The translations under genes were made by a program, and so were the position numbers. A stretch of 64,000 nt of DNA, taken from Halicephalobus mephisto (lineage: Eukaryota; Nematoda; Chromadorea; Rhabditida; Panagrolaimidae). The stretch spans positions 1 to 64,000 of the forward strand of contig SWDT01000152.1 of the NCBI GenBank assembly GCA_009193035.1, read 5' to 3'. Position 1 is the first letter of the stretch, and every line of letters begins with the position of its first letter. Under the pieces are notes generated by a model, which searched no databases, was not told where the DNA came from, and was given only the letters and a program-made list of their open reading frames with translations. Shown piece after piece: positions 58,045-64,000 of the stretch.

Positions 58045-59305
58045 ATGGAGGAACATAACGAAACATGGTATGTTTAATTGTTTTAAACTGTATATATACG
58101 GGAGAATTCTAGGGGAAGTCTCCCAACACCAGATAAGATCCGTGTTATCCAAACGTTCAACACGATTTATGTCGTTGAGGGTTTTTTGTTATCCTTCATC
58201 AACTTCTTTTTGATAATCAGTGTTCTGAAATCTCCCGTTACTTCGACCTACAAGGAGTACATCATTTTCTGCGGAAAGGCTGGTTTTTTTGTTAATTTAG
58301 TTGTTGAAGGAAATCGTTTCAGATCTTCGCCGATGGGTTTTATGGCTTCAGCTACTTTATTTACGGCGTATGCGGACTAGTTGCTTACTCCACGAATTAC
58401 TGTAGGAGCCATGACGGAATTAAACAGTAATACTCAGTTTACTTCAGATTCTTACCACTTTGATACCTTACATTGTCTGTTCCACAATTTCTACAACACC
58501 ATGTTCTTAATATCCGTTCCGTTGACGGGGATGTCCATAACGATGGTGGCCGTTGACCGATTCATAGCAACGATGTTTCCTCATCTGTACTACCCTCTGA
58601 CCGTCAGTTATTCGTGGAAAATGAACATTGCTCTGATCTCCATTTCCTTGATCGGAGTCCCTATTTGCTACGTCTACGCTCTTCTGCACATCGGAGAAAT
58701 TCACATTTCCAATTACTGTTCCATCAAGTTAGTTTTCATCTCATTTTGCGTAATACTTGTCAACTAACCAATTGTAGCAATGCTGTGTATCCGGAATTCT
58801 GGCCCTACTTGAGATCCATGCGAATTGGTGGAACTGTTTGTGGGATCCTGCTCTACATACCCATCGCCATCAACCTGGTAGGTTCACAAGTACATGAAAT
58901 GGATAAAAGTATCACTTCAGGTAAACCACTCCAAAAAAGTGGCTTTCTGGACACAGGGAGGACGTCTACGAAACGTTACCCTAACAATAGGTAAGAGACT
59001 TTCCCATAAATGACACATTCACCACCGGATTCTGTCCTATTACAGGAGTGACAACCGTAGTCGAATTTTGCTTATTCCTACTACCGGAGTGCTGCATCCT
59101 GTTTAAAATCTTCCCAGATCTGTCGGAATACTTTTATTTCATTATGCTCACGAAAGGCATCGTCAATATGTTTGTATATACATCAAGACATCGAGAAATC
59201 AAGAAGGCGATTCTTAAATTACTCAACCTTAAAGGGAATTCGACTGTTGCAATAAGTACCATCCGTTCTGACAGTAAGCGACTGACAAGAGTGTCACACA
59301 AATAG
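58045..59305 (+). CDS. Nematode 7TM chemoreceptor (Srsx-like rhodopsin family)
   Basis: Seven exons close in frame to 329 residues: 58045-58067, 58113-58290, 58323-58401, 58448-58727, 58778-58877, 58921-58990 and 59046-59305. Seven hydrophobic helices are visible. TM3 ends in MVAVDRFIATMFPHLYY, the DR(Y/F) motif, and TM7 ends NMFVYTSRHREIKKAI. N-terminal NET is a glycosylation site. The layout fits the Srsx group of worm GPCRs, used in chemosensation or peptide sensing; the ligand is unknown. Intron 2 (58291-58322) must be only 32 nt to keep the TM2-TM3 frame. Confidence 0.85.
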
Positions 59306-59586
59306 AAATGTAAGCAATTACATTTCTTTACGTTAATCTGTCTACATAAAGCATAATCCACCAACTTTCATACGACCATTAGCAGTTTTAAGACAGCACA
59401 TGATGCCGACGTAGATAGGTTTATTAGAAGATTAAATTCACAAATAGACACAGCGCTGCTGTGAAAAGACTGACTCTGAATAAAGAAACATCAATGTACA
59501 ATCTCTCAAATATCATCGTATTAAATAAAAGATATGCCATATATCTAAAATCATAATGACTAAAGAGATTTTAGTTAATGACGTGT

Positions 59587-60336
59587 TTAGATAGCGTAAT
59601 ATATGAAAATCATCAGTAGAAGCATCAACACAAAGAATAGAATCAGTAGAATCAAACGGCTTTGGATGATCCGGTGAAGCATGGAAGAAGCAATTTGATT
59701 GCTCCTGGTGAGGTCAACATTACCGTCCCGCAGACGATCGCGAGCACGTGTAATAGTCTCCCGCTGACGGCCCAAGTCCTCCAAGACTTCGGCACCGATA
59801 CGCTCAGTTTCCACCACTGTTTGGTAGGAATCACGCACTTTCCTAGAAGTACGTTCCAACGTTTCGGTATTACTTATCAGAGTTTCATTCTGAAAACCAG
59901 TGATCATTCCTGGATTTGAAAGCAAATCTAACCATATGGTCGGTTTCATCGTTGTCAAAAAGCTCTGAACGGTCTTCAGACTTCCGAAGACGATTCACCG
60001 CTCGTTCGAGTTCATTGTCGAGTAATTTCTTGTCCGTTTTATACGACGTAACACGATTTTCATACTTCAAACGTTGAGGGCTGAAAGTCCATCTCATGAG
60101 TTTTGCAAACTACTTATGCAACATTACCTTTGATCTTCTAAGTCACGGACACTGAGATCCATTTGTTCGAGAAGGGAGTTGACGTCGTTCAATAAACCAC
60201 GAATTTCTTTGATAGCAGCAGGACGATCTGATTTTGGAATACTAGTCAACTGACCAATTTTCGCAGTTATTTCTGCAGTGTTGACAGAATACTCTTGCTC
60301 GAATTGACCAAGCAGAGCAACTGTGGTGCTCGTCAT
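59587..60336 (-). CDS. vti-1: VTI1 Qb-SNARE
   Basis: Three exons close in frame to 219 residues: 60128-60336, 59933-60080 and 59587-59889. An N-terminal three-helix domain (LLGQFEQEYSVNTAEITAKI) is followed by the SNARE motif. This contains SNTETLERTSRKVRDSY, the zero-layer region with D/Q (RQRETITRARDRLRDGN), and a C-terminal membrane anchor (LILLILFFVLMLLLMIFIYY). The protein mediates Golgi-endosome and late-endosome fusion. An AG acceptor abuts the ATG (CATTTAG-ATG). Confidence 0.94.
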
Positions 60337-60836
60337 CTAAATGAGTAATAATTTCAGTTTTACTTGGGTATGTGGCAACAAAGCGACCATCTCACAAAAA
60401 TTCCAAATAAAAATCCCGCGATTTTCACATCGAAAAAGCTATGAATAACTTATTATAAAGCGAAAGACACAAGAGTCCATAAATGGTAGACTGCTTGCAT
60501 ACGTAGCTGGAGCATTGATTATCCGACCAGCATCTTTTCGCTACGAGATCGTGTCACAAATATGTGAGTCATGTAACCAACGCTTTCAGTTTCCCACTTG
60601 TATGACATTCGATAATGTTTAAAATGAAACAATGAGATTGGCAAAAATGGGTCATGAAATACACAAGACAAGTTGACGGTTCGATCTCCTGTGTTCTTTT
60701 GATTGACTGGTCGAATTCACCAATTTGTCAAAGCGCTACGCATGCCAAACTCAAATCAGTCTTACAGCGGAGGACTCCTTTCAGTATAGTATAGACGTTT
60801 CCAGATTATTAATTGCTGATCAATTTCCGTCGGACT
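60337..60836. other. Divergent promoter between vti-1 and rbm-34
   Basis: Five hundred bases without an ORF or recognisable repeat. Both genes presumably take their promoters here. Confidence 0.5.
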
Positions 60837-61745
60837 ATGGCGGAAGAAGGGAAAATTCCCAACAAGATGACTTCTAGAATTCAGCAACGGTAAATTTTTT
60901 CATTTTTATATGAAAGTTAATGATTTAAATTTCAGAGAAAATAGGAAAAAGAAGGCATTGGCAAAGGCTCAGAAGACAGATGACGATAATGTAGTGTTTG
61001 TGGGAAGAGCTATCTCAAAGCAGGCAATGAACCGAGTAAAAAAGACATTCACCCAGTTCGGCAAAGTCGAGAAAATCTGGTTCCGCAGTTTAGTCGGCTA
61101 CAATGAGAAGAAAAGCCTGGCTCTTCAACGGAAGTTCAAGAAAGAAGGTCGAGAGAAAACTCTTATGCTTGGAAACTTCCACATTCGCTATCAATCCAAG
61201 GAAGATGCTGAGAGAGCCGTGCAAGAAATGTCAGTCAGAGTTCTTATAAGATATAACATCCATATTTCAGGAACATGAAGGAAGTGGAGTGGCATGACGA
61301 TCGTCTGCATGTGACTTTGGCTGAACAGAAGAAGTACACGAAGAATGCAGTTCATCTACGGAATCTGCCACCCACGGCCACGGAAAAGAGCGTTTACGAA
61401 GCGTTTGATGGTATGGGAATTTCCGGAGTTCGTATTTTCCGCGACACTGAAACAGGAGATTGCCTCGGAACAGGTTTTATCGAATTCGACACTACAGAAG
61501 CTTGCGATTTGGTCTTGCAGAAAAAATCCGTCAAAATCGATGGGAAGCCTGTGTACATCCACAAAATGCTCAAGAAGAAGCAGTTAGCCGAACAGAAGGC
61601 CAAGAAGATGATCGAATTACAAAAGAAGGAGAGTACCAAGAAGAGACTGGGCAACGTTCTTATCACCAAGACCAAGAAAACGATCGGGAACCTTAAAAAG
61701 AAGAAGATCTCGAAACACAGTAGGAAGAAGTCTATTATGAAGTAG
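60837..61745 (+). CDS. rbm-34: RBM34/Nop12-like nucleolar RNA-binding protein
   Basis: Three exons close in frame to 273 residues: 60837-60889, 60936-61229 and 61271-61745. There are two RRMs. RRM1 has NVVFVGRAI and the insertion-bearing FGKVEKIWFRSLVG typical of RBM34. RRM2 has NAVHLRNLPPTATEKSVYEA and TGTGFIEF-like strand TGFIEFD. The C-terminus is strongly basic (KKKKISKHSRKKS), a nucleolar localisation pattern. Yeast Nop12 and RBM34 act in 60S ribosome assembly. The human protein is longer at the N-terminus. Confidence 0.88.
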
Positions 61746-61986
61746 TTTTTGTTAGACTTGTTTTGTTGATTTTTTTTCGAATTAAAGTTTCGGGTTCATT
61801 TGTCTCCACGAGTTATGGTGTTCCAAAACTGAAAGCAGTTACGCCCAGTTAACTTGGCCTCCGCCCCAGGTTGGGCTTTGTAGGACCCGAAGGAAATCAA
61901 TTTTTGATTACATTGTCAAAGGTTCAATTTTCTTTCTTATTTGCTTTCTCCTAACCACAATTCAAGTTTTCTCCAATGATTCAACT

Positions 61987-62443
61987 ATGAACAGTTGTTT
62001 TGTTTTACTCTCTACAGTGTTATTTTTACACTGTAATCACAGCACCTGCTTAGATTGCCATTTTTGCTTCTACAATATCTCAGGCCCTCTGTTTCATCCA
62101 ATGGAACACACGCGGATTAGTCCCTCGAATTGTGAGGACCCTCGATTCTGCGAAGGCGAGTTGATTCCGGATAGATGGCCATCACGGACTGATTTTAGGT
62201 AAATGGTGTGTCCAAAAGCTCATGGGGACCAATGTCTCGTTCTCGTGCTCAGACCAGGCTCCCATCGACTACCTTTTCAACGTCGACGACATTGAATCTC
62301 AATGCCAAGGATCCTACGGCCCGAACAACTTCGCTCAAGCCTCTTGTTATTGCAGACAACATTCCTACTGTAACAAAGCCGCAACTTTGTCTATCCCCTA
62401 TGTACTCTTACCACTTTTGATAATCCAGGTGATAAACGGGTAA
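61987..62443 (+). CDS. Ly6/uPAR-type GPI-anchored protein
   Basis: Two exons close in frame to 137 residues: 61987-62155 and 62199-62443. The intron needs a GC donor (GAAG-GCGAGT) and TTTTAG acceptor; only this restores the conserved CEGKWC motif. A signal peptide (FVLLSTVLFLHCNHSTC) precedes a cysteine-rich three-finger domain (CLDCHFCF, DPRFCEGKWC, SFSCS, ASCYCRQHSYCN) ending with the CxN that closes Ly6 domains. The C-terminal hydrophobic run (SIPYVLLPLLIIQVI) is a GPI signal. Worm members modulate receptors or ion channels; the partner here is unknown. Confidence 0.8.
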
Positions 62444-62578
62444 TTTTATCATAGGTCTTTATTTGATAATAAAGCGATGAAAAACAAGAAATAGATGCTT
62501 TCCCTGAATAAAATGCCAGGAAATCAAGCAACTATAATAAATTAGGATTAATTATTATACCAATTTACTAAGTGCACT

Positions 62579-64000
62579 TCAAGCTTTCAAATCCTCGGCC
62601 ATCGCCTTTTCGTACACCGATTTCTGTTTCTCCCAAGCCTTTACCAGCTTCCCTCTTAGGCCTTTTGAGATTTCGTCACCGTTCGTCAAATGAGTGGGTA
62701 TTCCTTTATCGTCGTATTTCGAGTACTTTCCAGCTTCTGGTCCTCGTTGGAACCATTCTTCTGGTGGAATTCTTTTCTGAGCTTCTTTCTTTGCTGCTTC
62801 TTCTTCTCTCTTTCTCTTTGCTTCCAGCTTTGCATTTTCAGCAGCAATCTTCTGTTCTCTCTCACGCAAAAGAGTAGCTCTGTCTTCCAGCTTGACACAG
62901 GTTTGATTGGCTCTATCCTCCAACCTAACTCCAAGTTCAGGAAGTACATCATCTCGAATCCGATCGCATTCCTCCAAAATATCTTTGTTTTTAGCAGTTC
63001 TAGCCATATTCCGCACATTTTCTCGGAAATCAGCGAGAGCATTCAAATATGGCATGAGTAGTTCTTCTTTACCACCAGCATCAGCTCTGAAAAAAGTATT
63101 TAATACTTTTCGACTGGAAGACGTAATTACCCTGCAGATTCAGTTGGAAAACCAATATCACTGTATTCTGGGATGACACCAAAGATCCGCAAAAGACCCG
63201 TAATGTGCTTTGCAATTGTCATCAAAAGATCAGCATTTGTGCTGCCATTGGCTTCCTGTAATTAAAATCCAAGAATTATCATCGTTGATGTTAAAAACTC
63301 ACAGTCTTGATAATGTACTCATTTCCAATATTAATCATGGTACGAATCTTCTCAACCACAGTTCGAGTATCAATAGAATCGCACAAAGCTGTGTGGATTT
63401 CAGCTTTCAGCTCGTTGAATTTGTTGAAAACATCAAGTTCCAAGTCGCCAAATTTCAGCAACAGCGCTGACTCATCAGATGAAGCTGCCTTCTTCTTCCG
63501 TACAATGTCTTTTACCAATAAAAAGAATTCCTTAGTAATCCGTTCGAATTGGCATGCGCGCTCCATCGTTTGATCAGAGTAGTCCAACACATCACTCCAC
63601 GTATGCATTAAGAATAGAATCCGCAATTGCCGACTAGTGTACTTTTCCAACGCATTCTTGATCGAGATGAAATTCTTCAAACTCTTCGACATCTTTGATC
63701 CTGCTATTCTTAACGTTCCGCAATGGAGGAAGAAATTCGTCCATTGACTTTCATCAAAGTACGCTTCACATTGTGCAATTTCGTTATCGTGATGAGGGAA
63801 TTTCAAGTCAAATCCACCAGCATGAATGTCCAGATATCTGCCACAGACTGTCGTACTCATCGCAGAGCATTCAATGTGCCATCCAGGGCGTCCTTTACCC
63901 CATGGACTATCCCAGAAAGGTTCGCCTTTTTTCGAAGCTTTCCACAAAGCGAAATCAGATGGATTCTTCTTTCCTTGCACACCAAGACTGAGTTCTCCTT
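62579..64000 (-). CDS. cars-1: Cysteinyl-tRNA synthetase, C-terminal part (cut by window)
   Basis: Three exons are visible: 63303-64000 (continuing off the edge), 63131-63255 and 62579-63086. Class Ia motifs are present: the zinc ligands in RPGWHIECS and HHDNEIAQCEAYF, and the signature GSKMSKSLKNF. A DALR-type helical domain follows (TTVVEKIRTM-like). The C-terminus is the eukaryotic cytosolic extension, rich in lysine and glutamate (KREEEAAKKEAQKRIPPEEW). The enzyme charges tRNA-Cys. The N-terminal HIGH motif lies beyond base 64000. Confidence 0.96.

Overview
This window is eukaryotic, AT-rich and intron-rich, and the gene content points to a nematode. The evidence is a secreted Ig + DB-module + FN3 protein (DB modules are essentially a worm domain), RIC-3, a Srsx-like serpentine receptor, a NAS-39/tolloid astacin, mostly 40-60 nt introns ending in TTTCAG, and several genes with a splice acceptor directly before the ATG, as expected for spliced-leader trans-splicing. 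I cannot place the species.

Bases 1-15060 are gene-poor. They hold saposin-like exons running off the left edge, a bacterial-type SleB/CwlJ cell-wall hydrolase gene with a 5'UTR intron (4027-4609), a decayed Polinton/Maverick-like relic (5014-6216), and a SWEET sugar transporter (10336-11921) with open exons upstream.

Bases 15061-22314 are a nest of mobile DNA and the most interesting part. A 4,919-bp Maverick (Polinton) deletion derivative lies at 16311-21229. It has 160-bp terminal inverted repeats (one mismatch), AG...CT ends and a 6-bp target duplication AATGAA. It keeps a truncated adenain-type protease, an internally deleted protein-primed DNA polymerase B, and an apparently intact six-exon trypsin-like serine protease as cargo. 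A tRNA-derived SINE with a 15-bp target duplication sits just after the protease stop codon. The derivative interrupts a reading frame of an older element whose degenerate ends lie near 15061 and 22314.

Bases 22459-64000 are gene-dense. In order: a secreted four-MAM protein (+), igdb-like (-), BPI/LBP-like lipid-binding protein (-), a divergent sphingosine-1-phosphate-lyase-like protein (-), ariadne RBR ligase (-), a MITE cluster, an ANKS3-like ankyrin/SAM protein (+), two genes that together resemble GON-4/GON4L (-), a small alpha/beta hydrolase (-), NAS-39/tolloid (-), twinfilin (-), a probable GPI-anchored protein (-), MAD2 (+), CDP-diacylglycerol synthase (-), RIC-3 (+), a 7TM receptor (+), the SNARE VTI1 (-), RBM34-like (+), a Ly6/uPAR protein (+), and cysteinyl-tRNA synthetase running off the right edge (-).

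Most of these are unrelated housekeeping or signalling genes. The minus-strand run from the GPI protein through twinfilin and nas-39 to the hydrolase has gaps of about 190-370 bp and could be an operon. All exon boundaries were derived by eye from splice signals and phase; every multi-exon model given here closes in frame unless stated.
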